This document shows, one piece after another, positions 34,808 to 43,514 of a DNA stretch of 64,000 bases. The stretch's first letter is position 1; every line of letters starts with the position of its first letter. Under the pieces are notes generated by a model, which saw only the letters and a program-made list of their open reading frames with translations, was not told the origin of the DNA and did not search any database. Source of the stretch: Massilia terrae (lineage in GTDB: Bacteria; Pseudomonadota; Gammaproteobacteria; Burkholderiales; Burkholderiaceae_D); assembly GCF_024753145.1 (NCBI RefSeq), contig NZ_JANUGU010000003.1, positions 372,001 to 436,000 of the forward strand. Direction: 5' to 3'. The translations under genes were made by a program, and so were the position numbers.

Positions 34808-35848
34808 TTACTGTTCAAACACGCGGTTGAACCATCTCGACTTGAGCGAGCGCTTGCCGTGCGGCTGGCCGCGCGTGGTGGGAATCTCCCCGCATTCGAT
34901 GAGCTGCTTGAAGCGCCGCAGGTCGCTGCGGATCTGCTGCGACGGCTCCCCGCCGAACAGCATCGCCACCGCGGCGCCGGCCGCGCCGCCGGGCGGCTGG
35001 TATTCCATCTCCACCTGCATCAGCGTGCCCTGCCCGCCCGGCGCCGGCGCGAAACGCACGGTGCCGCTGTTGTACACATCCGCGTTGTCGCTCGAACGCC
35101 AGGCCAGCAAGCGGCCCGGCTGGTCGGCGGTGACCTCGGCATCCCATTCGATACGGCTGCCGGCCGGCCCCGTGGCGCACCAGTGCGAGCGCATGTCGTC
35201 GATCACCTCGATCGACTCGATATGCCGCATGAACTGCGGGAAGCGGCCGAAATCGCGCCAGAAGCCATAGCATTCCTCGGGCGATCGGTTGACCGTGATG
35301 GCCTTGAGCACGCGGCGCTTGCCGCCGCTGCCGGGCAGGGTTTCCGACGACGGCGAGCGGCGCGGCCAGGCGCCGGCGCGCACGTCCAGCGCGGTGATGC
35401 CGGTGGCGATGGCGGCGGTGGCGGCCAGGCGGCTGCGTTCACTGCGCGGCGAGAACATGGCGGCGCCCAGCACCGCCACATCCATCGTGTCGCCGGCCAC
35501 CCGCGCCCATTTCCACACCGGCGACTTCGGCTGGGTCAGCAGGCCGATGCCGCAGGCCAGCTCGCGCAGGCCGATCACGCGGTACAGCTTGTCCAGCCGC
35601 GGCAGGCCGGTGGCGCGCGCGAAGGCCTTGGGGGCCAACAGCTGGCTGGCGCCGAGCGCGATGCTGATCCAGCCCAGCGCCGTGCCCAGCGTCGCTTCGC
35701 GCGCGGCATGTTGGCGCCCGCCCTGCCACACCACGTCGGCATAGGCATGGGGCAGGCGGGAACGCTCGTCGTAAGTCAGTGCCCGGTTGGGATCGTAGGG
35801 GACGCGCGGGCCGCGCCGGGCCTGCGGCTGGTCTTGCCTGTTTTCCAT
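34808..35848 (-). CDS. SRPBCC family protein with N-terminal membrane-like domain
   Basis: Protein of 346 residues. ATG 35848 has GGGAGA six bases upstream; the frame is open further without a site. The N-terminal half (about 60-170) has hydrophobic stretches ([49 protein letters not shown]), and the C-terminal half from about 185 is a START/SRPBCC polyketide cyclase-like domain ([35 protein letters not shown], then [14 protein letters not shown]). Proteins with this layout are often next to the zinc dehydrogenase family found here. The ligand is unknown. It is the first gene of a two-gene operon, divergent from prsT. Confidence 0.85.
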   Translation of the reverse strand: MENRQDQPQARRGPRVPYDPNRALTYDERSRLPHAYADVVWQGGRQHAAREATLGTALGWISIALGASQLLAPKAFARATGLPRLDKLYRVIGLRELACGIGLLTQPKSPVWKWARVAGDTMDVAVLGAAMFSPRSERSRLAATAAIATGITALDVRAGAWPRRSPSSETLPGSGGKRRVLKAITVNRSPEECYGFWRDFGRFPQFMRHIESIEVIDDMRSHWCATGPAGSRIEWDAEVTADQPGRLLAWRSSDNADVYNSGTVRFAPAPGGQGTLMQVEMEYQPPGGAAGAAVAMLFGGEPSQQIRSDLRRFKQLIECGEIPTTRGQPHGKRSLKSRWFNRVFEQ

Positions 35849-36071
35849 ATTGTCTCCCGAAAAAAACAGCGGCCGGGACGGCCGAAACCGCAAATTCTTC
35901 ACGAATTTAGACAGGCACGTCGCGCGAAATCCGCCCAGAAATTTTCATTGTTTCCTGCCGTTTTCATTTGTGCGCCGTGTAAACAGTTTCTTTCGTACGA
36001 TTGTCTAAAAGGAAAGTTAGCCAAAGGTAAGCCAACCGCGCAACGCCCTACCCCACACAAAGGAAACAGCC

Positions 36072-38852
36072 ATGCCGCAGCATTTGTCCAAGAGAAAAGT
36101 CAGCAGCGCCGTGATGTGCGCGCTCGTCGCACTCGGGGTCAGCCTGAGTGGATGTAATGGCAACAAACCGACCACCGAACTATTAAAAGAAGCGCAACAA
36201 TATGAGCAGAAAGGCGACCAGAAGGCCGCGCTGATCCAGCTGAAAAACGCCGTGGCGCAAAGCCCGGCCGACGGCGAGGCGCGGCTGCGGCTGGGCACGC
36301 TGGCGCTCGAGATGGGCGACCTCCCCTCGGCCGACAAGGAGCTGCGCAAGGCCGCCAGCCTCGGCGTGCCGGCCCAGCGCACCCTGCCGCTGCTGGCGAA
36401 GGCGATGCTGGAACAGGGCCAGAACAAGGAACTGCTGGAGCAGCTCACGCCCGAGCTGGCCAAGGGCAGCGCCCCCCTGCTGGCGCGCCGCGGCGACGCC
36501 CTGCTGGCCAGCGGCGAGGTCGCCGCCGCCAAGGATGCCTACCAGCAGGCCCTGGCCGCCGACCCGCATTCCGGCGACGCGCTGGCCGGACTGGCGCGCC
36601 ACGCCATGGTCACCCAGGACCGCATGGCCGCCGAGACCTACGCGGCCGAAGCCGTTGCCCAGGATCCGAACAATGCCGACGCCTGGATGTTCCAGAGCAT
36701 CATCCTGCGCGCCGCCAACAAGCAGGACGACGCGCTGGCGGCACTCGACAAAGTGCTCGCGCTCAAGCCGCACCACCGCAGCGCCCACGTCGAGAAAGCC
36801 AATATCGAAATCGCGCGCGGCCAGTACCCTGCGGCGCAGTCCGAGCTCGACCTGGCCCGCACGACCACGCCCGGCAATATGCTGGTGACCTACGCCCAGG
36901 GCCTGCTCGACTTCAGCCAGGGCAAGTACAAGAGCGCGCTGGAATCGGCGCAGAAAGTGCTCAAGAGCGCGCCCAACCACCTGCCGACCATGCTGCTGGC
37001 CGGCGCCATCGAATTCAATCTCGGCGCCAACGAGGAAGCCCAGCAGCACCTGCGCAAGGTGCTCGAAGCCAACCCGAACAACCTGTACGCGCGCAAGCTG
37101 CTGGCCCAGGCCCAGCTCAAGCGCGCCGCGCCGCAGGATGCCGCCGCGACCCTGGCTCCGGCCCTGCAGCAGCCGACCCGCGACGCCCAGCTGCTCGCGC
37201 TGGCCGGCGAGTCCTATCTCGCCGCGCGTGACTACGACAAGGCCAGCGGCTACTTCGAGCAGGCCGCCGCGATCGCGCCCAAGGAAGCGGCGGTTCACAC
37301 CTCGCTGGGTCTGGCGCGCCTGCACCAGGGCGAGCGCGCCAAGGGCCTGAGCGAACTGCAGCTGGCCACCGAGCTCGACCCCAAATCGGCCCGCGCCGGC
37401 TTCGCGCTGGTGCAGGCCCAGCTCGCGGACAGGCAATACGACAAGGCGCTGGCCGCGGTCGACGCGCTCGCCAAACAGCAGCCCGACAACGCCGAGGTCT
37501 ACAACCTGAAGGGCGGCGTGTGCTCGGCCAAGGGCGACCTCGACTGCGCCCGCGCCGCCTTCGAGAAAGCGCTGGCGCTGCAGCCGAGCTATTTCGCGCC
37601 AGTCGCCAACCTGGCCGAACTCGACATGCACGCGAAGAAGCCCGACGCCGCGCGCGCCCGCTTCTCCGCCTTGCTCGACAAGCAGCCGAAAAATTTCGGC
37701 GCGATGGCCGCGCTGGCCGACCTGGCCGCGCTGCAGGGCAAGCAGGACGACGCCACCGGCTGGCTGGAAAAGGCCGCCGCCGCCAACCCGGACTCCATCG
37801 TCGCCACGCTGCGCCTGGGCAAGCAATACCTGCGCACCAAGCAGGCGCAGAAGGCGCTGACCCTGGCCAGGAAAGCCCAGACCGCCAACCCGGAGAATCC
37901 GGAGCTGCTCGACCTGCTGGGCCAGGCCCAGGTCGCCACCAGCGACGCGGCGGGCGCGCTGGAAACCTACAGCAAGCTGGTCAACGTGGTGCCGAAGTCG
38001 GCCCTGGCCCAGCTGCGCCTGGCCGGCGTGCACACCCTGCTGCACAAACCCGACGAAGCCTCGTCCGACCTGCGCCGCGCGGTCGAGCTGGCGCCGGACC
38101 AGCCGGAAGCGCGCATGGCCCAGGTCGAGCTGGCGATGAGCGCCGGCCAGCCCGACGCCGCGCTCGGCTATGCCCGCGAAACCCAGAAACGCCCGCGCCT
38201 GCAGACGCTGGGCTATTCGCTGGAAGGCGACATCCAGATGGCGCGCAAGAAGCCGGGCCTGGCCCAGGCCGCCTACCAGAAGGCGTACGCGGTGACGCCG
38301 GCGCCGCAGCTGCTGGTGAAGGCCGCCAACGCCATGAAGCTGAACGGCAAGCAGGCCGAGGCCGACAAGGCGCTGGCGCAATGGCGCAAGTCCTATCCGG
38401 ATGAGCCGGTGGTGGCCATGTACCTGGTCGACGGCCGCCTCGCCGCGCGCGACTACAAGGGGGCGATCGCGCTGCTGCAGACCGTGCTGAAGAGCCAGCC
38501 GGACAATGCCATCGCGCTCAACAACCTGGCCTGGGCCTACCAGCAGGAACAGGATCCGCGCGCGCTCGCCACCGCCGAGCAGGCCCTGAAGCTGACCGGC
38601 GACAATCCGTCGGTGATGGACACCCTGGGCTGGCTGCTGGTCGAGCAGGGCAACACCCAGCGCGGCCTGCCCCTGCTGCAGAAAGCGGTGGCGCTGGCGC
38701 CGCAGGCGGGCGATATCCGCTACCACCTCGCGGTCGGCCTGTCGAAATCCGGCGACCGGGCGGGAGCGAAGAAAGAACTCGACAAGCTGCTGGCGGAAAA
38801 CGCCCAGTTCCCGCAACTGGACGCGGCGCGCTCGCTGCGCAGCACGCTGTGA
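36072..38852 (+). CDS. prsT: PEP-CTERM system TPR-repeat lipoprotein PrsT
   Basis: Lipoprotein of 926 residues almost entirely made of tetratricopeptide repeats. The lipobox LSGC places the lipidated cysteine at residue 28. The N-terminal part, NKPTTELLKEAQQYEQKGDQKAALIQLKNAV, and the overall length match PrsT, a protein family found only in genomes with exosortase/PEP-CTERM systems, often near prsK/prsR. Its probable role is an assembly or export scaffold for exopolysaccharide or PEP-CTERM proteins on the periplasmic side. AAGGAAA precedes ATG 36072. The two-component regulators PrsK and PrsR are not in the window. Confidence 0.9.
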   Translation: MPQHLSKRKVSSAVMCALVALGVSLSGCNGNKPTTELLKEAQQYEQKGDQKAALIQLKNAVAQSPADGEARLRLGTLALEMGDLPSADKELRKAASLGVPAQRTLPLLAKAMLEQGQNKELLEQLTPELAKGSAPLLARRGDALLASGEVAAAKDAYQQALAADPHSGDALAGLARHAMVTQDRMAAETYAAEAVAQDPNNADAWMFQSIILRAANKQDDALAALDKVLALKPHHRSAHVEKANIEIARGQYPAAQSELDLARTTTPGNMLVTYAQGLLDFSQGKYKSALESAQKVLKSAPNHLPTMLLAGAIEFNLGANEEAQQHLRKVLEANPNNLYARKLLAQAQLKRAAPQDAAATLAPALQQPTRDAQLLALAGESYLAARDYDKASGYFEQAAAIAPKEAAVHTSLGLARLHQGERAKGLSELQLATELDPKSARAGFALVQAQLADRQYDKALAAVDALAKQQPDNAEVYNLKGGVCSAKGDLDCARAAFEKALALQPSYFAPVANLAELDMHAKKPDAARARFSALLDKQPKNFGAMAALADLAALQGKQDDATGWLEKAAAANPDSIVATLRLGKQYLRTKQAQKALTLARKAQTANPENPELLDLLGQAQVATSDAAGALETYSKLVNVVPKSALAQLRLAGVHTLLHKPDEASSDLRRAVELAPDQPEARMAQVELAMSAGQPDAALGYARETQKRPRLQTLGYSLEGDIQMARKKPGLAQAAYQKAYAVTPAPQLLVKAANAMKLNGKQAEADKALAQWRKSYPDEPVVAMYLVDGRLAARDYKGAIALLQTVLKSQPDNAIALNNLAWAYQQEQDPRALATAEQALKLTGDNPSVMDTLGWLLVEQGNTQRGLPLLQKAVALAPQAGDIRYHLAVGLSKSGDRAGAKKELDKLLAENAQFPQLDAARSLRSTL

Positions 38853-38909
38853 TGGCTTGAGGAGCGCCGGCCGCGCGCGGCGCGTGCGCGGAGCCGGCAA
38901 AGATTGCCA

Positions 38910-39680
38910 ATGGAAAACAGCGATAAATCCCGCAGGCAGGCTGCGACAGACGAGGCCGTATCGCGCGCTGCCGACCTGGATGATCGGGCTAACATACCGC
39001 CCTCTGCATTAGAGGACGTAATTGTGACCCAGGATTCCTTCGGTATCCGTCTGACCGATACTGCGGAAGGCCGGAGTTCAGCCAGCTTACTCATCAACAA
39101 GATGTACGCCTGGCGCGGCTACGCCGGCACGCACCAGGTGGTCGATGACCCCAACCGCATCACGCTCACCGCCACCGACCATGGCAGGGTGGTGGGCACG
39201 CTCACGATCGGCCTCGACGCGCCGGTGGGCCTGGCCGCGGACCAGGTCTTCAAGGAAGAACTGGACGCCATGCGGGACCAGGGCGGGCGCCTGTGCGAGT
39301 TCACCAAGCTCGCCTTCGATCCTTCGGTGAAGTCGAAGGCTTCGCTGGCCAACCTGTTCCACCTGGCCGTGATCTACGCGCGCGACATCCACCACCGCAC
39401 CGACATCGTGATCGAGGTGAACCCGCGCCACCGCCGCTTCTACCAGCAGATGCTGGGCTTCGAGCAGCTGGGCGACGTGAAGACCAGCCCGCGCGTGAAC
39501 GCGCCGGCCTACCTGCTGCGGGTCGGCCTCGAGTTCGTCACCGAGCAGATCAAGCAGTACGGCGGCACCTTCACCGAACAGGGCGCAGGCCGCTCCTTCT
39601 ACCCCTGGTTCTTTTCGCCGCGCGAGGAACAGGGCATCATCAACCGCCTGTTGCGCATCGACGAGCAGCACCTGGCATGA
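38910..39680 (+). CDS. FeeM-type N-acyl amino acid synthase (GNAT-like), exosortase-linked
   Basis: Predicted long-chain N-acyltransferase of 256 residues in the FeeM/autoinducer-synthase fold. Key stretches are LLINKMYAWRGYAG, TLTATDHGRVVGTLTIGLD, GGRLCEFTKLAFDPSVKSKASLANLFHLAVIYARDIHHRTDIVIEVNPRHRRFYQQMLGF, and YLLRVGLEFV. FeeM enzymes join a fatty acyl group from an acyl carrier protein to an amino acid such as tyrosine, and such synthases have been reported beside PEP-CTERM/exosortase genes. The start is uncertain: ATG 38910 has only a distant GGAG, and GTG 39024 with GAGG upstream would remove 38 residues. It overlaps the ThiF gene by four bases and follows prsT by 57 bases. Confidence 0.82.
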   Translation: MENSDKSRRQAATDEAVSRAADLDDRANIPPSALEDVIVTQDSFGIRLTDTAEGRSSASLLINKMYAWRGYAGTHQVVDDPNRITLTATDHGRVVGTLTIGLDAPVGLAADQVFKEELDAMRDQGGRLCEFTKLAFDPSVKSKASLANLFHLAVIYARDIHHRTDIVIEVNPRHRRFYQQMLGFEQLGDVKTSPRVNAPAYLLRVGLEFVTEQIKQYGGTFTEQGAGRSFYPWFFSPREEQGIINRLLRIDEQHLA

Positions 39681-40546
39681 CCGCCTTCGACTACCAGCAG
39701 GCCTTCGCGCGCAATATCGGCTGGGTCACGCCGAGCGAGCAGCAGGCGCTGCGCGGCAAGCGGGTGGCGATCGCCGGCATGGGCGGGGTCGGCGGCAACC
39801 ACCTGCTGACGCTGGCGCGGCTGGGCGTGGCGCACTTTCGCATCGCCGACTTCGACTACTTCGACCTCGCCAATTTCAACCGCCAGGTGGGCGCGATGAT
39901 GTCCACCGTCGGCCAGTCCAAGGCCGAGGTGATGGCACGCATGGCGCGCGACATCAACCCGCAGATCGAGGTCGAGATCTTCGGCGAAGGCGTCGACGAA
40001 TCCAATCTGCGCGCCTTCCTGTCCGGCTGCGACCTGTACGTCGACTCGCTCGACTTCTTCGCCTTCGACATCCGCCAGCGCACCTTCGCGCTGTGCGCCG
40101 AGATGGGCGTGCCGGCCACCACCGCCGCGCCGCTCGGCATGGGCGCGGCGGTGCTGACCTTCATGCCGGGCGGGATGACCTTCGAGGAGTACTTCCAGTG
40201 GGGCCGCCACGACGAGGTCGAAAAAGCGATCCGCTTCGTGGTCGGCCTCGCGCCGGCCGGCCTGCACCGGCCCTACCTGGTGGTGCCGGAAGCGGTCAAC
40301 TTCGGCGAGCGCCGCGGCCCATCGACCTTCATGGCCTGCCAGCTGTGCGCCGGCATGGCCGCCACCGAAGCGCTCAAGATCCTGCTCCGGCGCGGCAAGG
40401 TGCTGGCGGCGCCGTGGGGCATGCAGTTCGACGCCTACCGCGGCAAGCTGGCGCGCACCTGGCGGCCGGGCGGCAACGGCAATCCGCTGCACCGGCTGAT
40501 GATCGCCATCGGCCGCCGCCAGTTCGCGCGGAACGCACAGCGATGA
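39677..40546 (+). CDS. ThiF/MoeB/HesA family E1-like adenylyltransferase
   Basis: Rossmann-fold enzyme of 289 residues that should adenylate a carboxyl group. The nucleotide loop GMGGVGGN is at 34-41, followed by the acidic pair in RIADFDYFDLANFNRQVGA (the N-x-x-R-Q motif near 66-70) and K82. No CxxC zinc pairs are present. A segment STFMACQLCAGMAATEALKILL occupies the place of the usual C-terminal helix. The ATGA overlaps with both neighbours show one transcription unit with the FeeM-like and nitroreductase-like proteins. Mycobacterial MoeY-type (Rv1355c) proteins fuse E1 and nitroreductase domains; here the two are separate. Substrate is unknown. Confidence 0.85.
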   Translation: MTAFDYQQAFARNIGWVTPSEQQALRGKRVAIAGMGGVGGNHLLTLARLGVAHFRIADFDYFDLANFNRQVGAMMSTVGQSKAEVMARMARDINPQIEVEIFGEGVDESNLRAFLSGCDLYVDSLDFFAFDIRQRTFALCAEMGVPATTAAPLGMGAAVLTFMPGGMTFEEYFQWGRHDEVEKAIRFVVGLAPAGLHRPYLVVPEAVNFGERRGPSTFMACQLCAGMAATEALKILLRRGKVLAAPWGMQFDAYRGKLARTWRPGGNGNPLHRLMIAIGRRQFARNAQR

Positions 40547-41610
40547 TGCCCTCCGGCGCGCTGCGCGAGATCCTCGAGCTGGCGCGCTGGGCGCCGAGCG
40601 GCGACAACACGCAGGTGTGGCGCTTCGAGGTGCTGGGCGCGGACCGCGTGCTGGTGCACGCCTGGGACACGCGCGCCGACACCGTCTACGACCTCGATGG
40701 CCATCCGAGCCAGATTTCGATGGGTGCGCTGCTCGAGACGATGGCGATCGCGGCCAGCGCACAAGGCCTGCGCACCGACGTGCAGCGCCGCCTCGACAGC
40801 CCGCAGGAGCGGCCGGTGTTCGACGTGCGGCTGCTGCCCGATCCGGCGCTCGTCCCCAGCCCGCTGGTCGATGCGATCACGCGCCGCACCGTGCAACGCC
40901 GGCCGATGAGCGCCAAGCCGCTCAGCACCGCGCAGAAGCAGTCGCTGGAAGCGGCGGTGGGGCCAGGCTACGCGATCGCCTGGCTCGAAAGCTTCGGCGA
41001 GCGCATGCGCGCGGCGCGGCTGATGTTCAACAATGCGCGGCTGCGCCTGACGATGCCGGAGGCTTTCGAAGTCCACCGCCGCATCATCCACTGGGGCGTG
41101 GAGCGCAGCCCTGACCGCGTCCCGGACCAGGCGCTCGGCGTCGACGCCGCCACCTTGCGGCTGATGAAATGGGCGATGCACAGCTGGCGCCGCATGTCCG
41201 GTGTGAACCGCGCGCTCGGCACCTGGGCGCCGCGCATGCAGATGGACTTCATCCCGGGCGTGGCCTGCGCCGCCCACTTCGTGCTCAAGGCGCGCCGTGC
41301 GCCGCAAGGCATCGACGACTGGGTCGAGGCCGGCCGCGCGGTGCAGCGGCTGTGGCTGACGCTGACGCACCTTGGGCTGTTCATGCAGCCCGAGATGACG
41401 CCGCTGATCTTCACCAAGTACGTGCGCGAGCGCCGCGCGTTCACGCAGGCCGCGCAGCTGCACGGACTGGCCGAGCAGCTCGAACGCGAGTCATCGGCGC
41501 TGGTATTCACCGACGCGCTGACCCCGGTCTACATGGGCCGCATCGGCACCGGCCCCGCCCCGCGCGCCCGCTCCGAGCGTCTGCCGCTCGAGCAGTTGCT
41601 GGTCCACTGA
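40543..41610 (+). CDS. Nitroreductase-fold protein of the FeeM-ThiF operon
   Basis: Protein of 355 residues with a nitroreductase-like FMN fold. ATG 40543 overlaps the ThiF stop by four bases (ATGATG, so 40546 is also possible). The N-terminal ILELARWAPSGDNTQVWRFEVLG is the classical FMN phosphate-binding arm. Middle and end regions, RRTVQRRPMSAKPLS, VEAGRAVQRLWLTLTHLGLFMQPEMTP and a C-terminal RIGTGPAPRARSERLPLEQLL, fit the family, with an internal insert of about 100 residues (PEAFEVHRRIIHWGVERSPDRVPDQALGVDAATL). It may be a dehydrogenase or reductase for an adenylated or acylated product. It is the last gene of the trio. Confidence 0.82.
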   Translation: MMPSGALREILELARWAPSGDNTQVWRFEVLGADRVLVHAWDTRADTVYDLDGHPSQISMGALLETMAIAASAQGLRTDVQRRLDSPQERPVFDVRLLPDPALVPSPLVDAITRRTVQRRPMSAKPLSTAQKQSLEAAVGPGYAIAWLESFGERMRAARLMFNNARLRLTMPEAFEVHRRIIHWGVERSPDRVPDQALGVDAATLRLMKWAMHSWRRMSGVNRALGTWAPRMQMDFIPGVACAAHFVLKARRAPQGIDDWVEAGRAVQRLWLTLTHLGLFMQPEMTPLIFTKYVRERRAFTQAAQLHGLAEQLERESSALVFTDALTPVYMGRIGTGPAPRARSERLPLEQLLVH

Positions 41611-41627
41611 CGGCTAAATAAATTGTT

Positions 41628-41682
41628 ACCGTCGTTCCCGGCACTGCCGGAAACGACTTCCCGCGAACGCGGGAACGACGGT
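41628..41682. repeat. 55-bp element with 13-bp terminal inverted repeats
   Basis: ACCGTCGTTCCCG (41628-41640) and CGGGAACGACGGT (41670-41682) are perfect inverted repeats flanking two inner palindromic parts. The ends are related to the GTCGTCCCGG repeats elsewhere but are a distinct subtype. Confidence 0.75.
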
Positions 41683-41703
41683 CTGTATGTGCATAGGCAG
41701 CGC

Positions 41704-41730
41704 AAAAAAAAAGAGCGGGCAAGCCCGCTC
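41704..41730 (-). terminator. Rho-independent terminator of the PEP-CTERM gene
   Basis: On the minus strand, GAGCGGGC, a two-base loop and GCCCGCTC are followed by nine T residues. It lies 23 bases after the PEP-CTERM gene stop. Confidence 0.9.
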
Positions 41731-41753
41731 CGAACGATCATGGCTGATCGAGA

Positions 41754-42629
41754 TTACGCTTTTTTAGCGCGTTTGCGGGTCACCACGCCGGCCCCCAGCA
41801 TCGCGATGCCGAACAGCGCCAGCGAGCCCGGCTCCGGCACCTCGGCCAGCTTGAACTGGCCATCGGTGTTCAGGAACAGGGTGGTGCGAATCTGGTTGTC
41901 CGGGCCCGGGTTGTACGCGGTGCCGTTGCAGCCCGAGCCGGTGTAGCCGGCGAACTGGCACATGATTTCCGACACCTGCAGCGAGGTCGGCGACTGCAGC
42001 GGGTTGGCGTTGGTGAATGCGAAGGACAGCACCGACTGGGTCGACAGGTCAACGCCGGTCTTGTCGAAGAAGTAGCCCGGCACCAGGTCGCCGGCCTGGG
42101 CCATCGCGTTGACGGTCACCTGGCCGTTGGCGACCGGGTTGCCGAAGGCGTCCACTTGGCCGCCGCCGCCCGGGGTCACATGGAAGGTGGCGATCAGGTT
42201 GCCCAGGTTGGCGCCGTAGATGCCGGCCGAGGTGGCGTACTGGTTGTTGACCGGGTTCTGATAGATCGAGATCGTACCGCCGCCGAAGGTGAAGCCGCCG
42301 CCCAGGGTGCCGGTGCCGTTGGCGACGAAGGTCGCGGTGATGTTACCGCCTGCGAAATTCAGCGGGAACAGCTGGCCGTTGGCGTCCGCCTGCGGAATGT
42401 TGAAGACCGAGTGCTCGACGAAGGAGAAGGCGCCGCTGCCGCCGGTCGGGCTCAGTTGGATGAACGAGTTGCCTGCCACGTTCAGGTTCTCATGGATGGT
42501 CTGGCCGCTTGCGAAGCCGCCGCCGATCGGATTGAACACCCAGTCGTTCATCACCACTTCGGCCTGCGCGGAGCCTGCAAACGCCATCGCAACAGCCGCA
42601 GCGGTAACCAGTTTGTTCAGCATTTTCAT
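41754..42629 (-). CDS. PEP-CTERM sorting domain protein (PepA-like)
   Basis: Exported protein of 291 residues destined for exosortase processing. The signal peptide MKMLNKLVTAAAVAMAFAGSAQA is followed by a G/N/T-rich body (VVMNDWVFNPIGGGFASGQ, NGTGTLGGGFTFGGGTISIYQ) and a C-terminal tripartite signal: VPEPGSLALFGIAMLGAGVVTRKRAKKA, that is, PEP motif, hydrophobic helix and basic tail. The N-terminal pattern resembles flocculation-associated PepA proteins of floc-forming betaproteobacteria, though I cannot confirm the subfamily. GAGGA ten bases upstream supports ATG 42629. A sigma-54 promoter is placed 56 bases upstream. Confidence 0.92.
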   Translation of the reverse strand: MKMLNKLVTAAAVAMAFAGSAQAEVVMNDWVFNPIGGGFASGQTIHENLNVAGNSFIQLSPTGGSGAFSFVEHSVFNIPQADANGQLFPLNFAGGNITATFVANGTGTLGGGFTFGGGTISIYQNPVNNQYATSAGIYGANLGNLIATFHVTPGGGGQVDAFGNPVANGQVTVNAMAQAGDLVPGYFFDKTGVDLSTQSVLSFAFTNANPLQSPTSLQVSEIMCQFAGYTGSGCNGTAYNPGPDNQIRTTLFLNTDGQFKLAEVPEPGSLALFGIAMLGAGVVTRKRAKKA

Positions 42630-42684
42630 GATTTGTCGTCCTCGATGTAGTTAATAAGTTCTCGCCAACACACACCCAGCATTT

Positions 42685-42700
42685 AGCAATCGGTGTGCCA
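42685..42700 (-). promoter_or_regulatory. Sigma-54 (RpoN) -24/-12 promoter of the PEP-CTERM gene
   Basis: On the minus strand the sequence is TGGCACACCGATTGCT, an exact match to TGGCAC-N5-TTGCW with GG and GC correctly spaced. Transcription would start near 42673, about 45 bases before ATG 42629. RpoN with PrsK/PrsR is known to control PEP-CTERM genes in floc formers. Confidence 0.88.
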
Positions 42701-42813
42701 GCTCATGCGATGGCTTTCAAATCAAGGACTTGTCGCTGCCCGTCCAGCCGGTGCTATCCCAACTGTAAAATTTCCCGACGCTACGTCGGGCCGCCTTTGC
42801 GAAGCCAGAATGT

Positions 42814-42839
42814 AAAACCGGCTGGCAGGATGCCAGCCG
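42814..42839 (-). terminator. Rho-independent terminator of the export lipoprotein gene
   Basis: On the minus strand CGGCTGGCA, a TCC loop and TGCCAGCCG are followed by GTTTT. It is 49 bases after the export protein stop. Confidence 0.65.
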
Positions 42840-42887
42840 TCGGGGTGCTTCGAGCCGCCGCGCGATGGGGCCGCGCGGCCTGGCCAA

Positions 42888-43514
42888 TCAGAAGTAGCTT
42901 TCAGGGATCACCAGCACATCGCCGGGCCGCATCGTCACGTTGGCGCTGACATCGCCCTCGCGCATCAGGTCATCCACGCGCACCGCCAGCCGCTGCTGTT
43001 TGCCGTTGTCGCGGCGGATGATCATCGCGCGGTTGCCGGCCGCGAACTCGGTGGTGCCGCCGACCGCGATCAGCACGTCCATCAGCGACATGTCGCGCTT
43101 GTAGGGCAGCGCCTGCGGCTTGGCGGCCTGGCCGATCACCCGCACCTGCTCATCGTAATTGCCGACGAAACTGGTGACCACCACCGTCACCACGGGCTCC
43201 TGGATGTACTTGGACAGCGCCTTCTCGATGTCGCGCGCGAGCTGGCTGGAGGTTTTGCCGGCGGCCTGCAGGTCTTCCACCAGCGGCGTGGTGATCTTGC
43301 CGTCCGGCCGCACCGGCACCGCCATCGACACTTCCGGATTGCGCCACACGACGATGTTGACCGAGTCGCCCGGCCCGATCAGGTAGTCCGGATTGGCAGA
43401 GACCGCCTGGTTCTCGGCGGCCGGGAACTGGGGCGTCGCGCAGCCGCCCAGCAGCAGCGCGCAAGTGGCGGCGGCGACGGTGGCCGTACGGGCCAGCAGG
43501 GTCTGGTAGTTCAT
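42888..43514 (-). CDS. Polysaccharide export outer-membrane lipoprotein (Wza/BexD class, XrtA system)
   Basis: Export channel component of 208 residues. GGAG eight bases upstream sets ATG 43514; the upstream 65 codons of the frame have no support. The signal peptide MNYQTLLARTATVAAATCALLLGGC gives a lipidated cysteine at 25. A Poly_export domain (DYLIGPGDSVNIVVWRNPEVSMAVPVRPDGKITTPLVEDLQAAGKTSSQL) and an SLBB domain (QVRVIGQAAKPQALPYKRDMSLMDVLIAVGG) follow. It lacks the long C-terminal barrel helix of Wza, as usual for the exosortase-linked form. It is divergent from the rest of the polysaccharide operon. Confidence 0.93.
   Translation of the reverse strand: MNYQTLLARTATVAAATCALLLGGCATPQFPAAENQAVSANPDYLIGPGDSVNIVVWRNPEVSMAVPVRPDGKITTPLVEDLQAAGKTSSQLARDIEKALSKYIQEPVVTVVVTSFVGNYDEQVRVIGQAAKPQALPYKRDMSLMDVLIAVGGTTEFAAGNRAMIIRRDNGKQQRLAVRVDDLMREGDVSANVTMRPGDVLVIPESYF

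Noticed and set aside
36183..38900. A 905-codon minus-strand open frame across prsT.
   Set aside because: It is a shadow of the repetitive TPR coding sequence without its own start signal.
42773..42790. Hairpin CCCGACG-CTA-CGTCGGG between the PEP-CTERM and export genes.
   Set aside because: It has no T-tract on either strand and no partner copy, so I do not call it a terminator or repeat.
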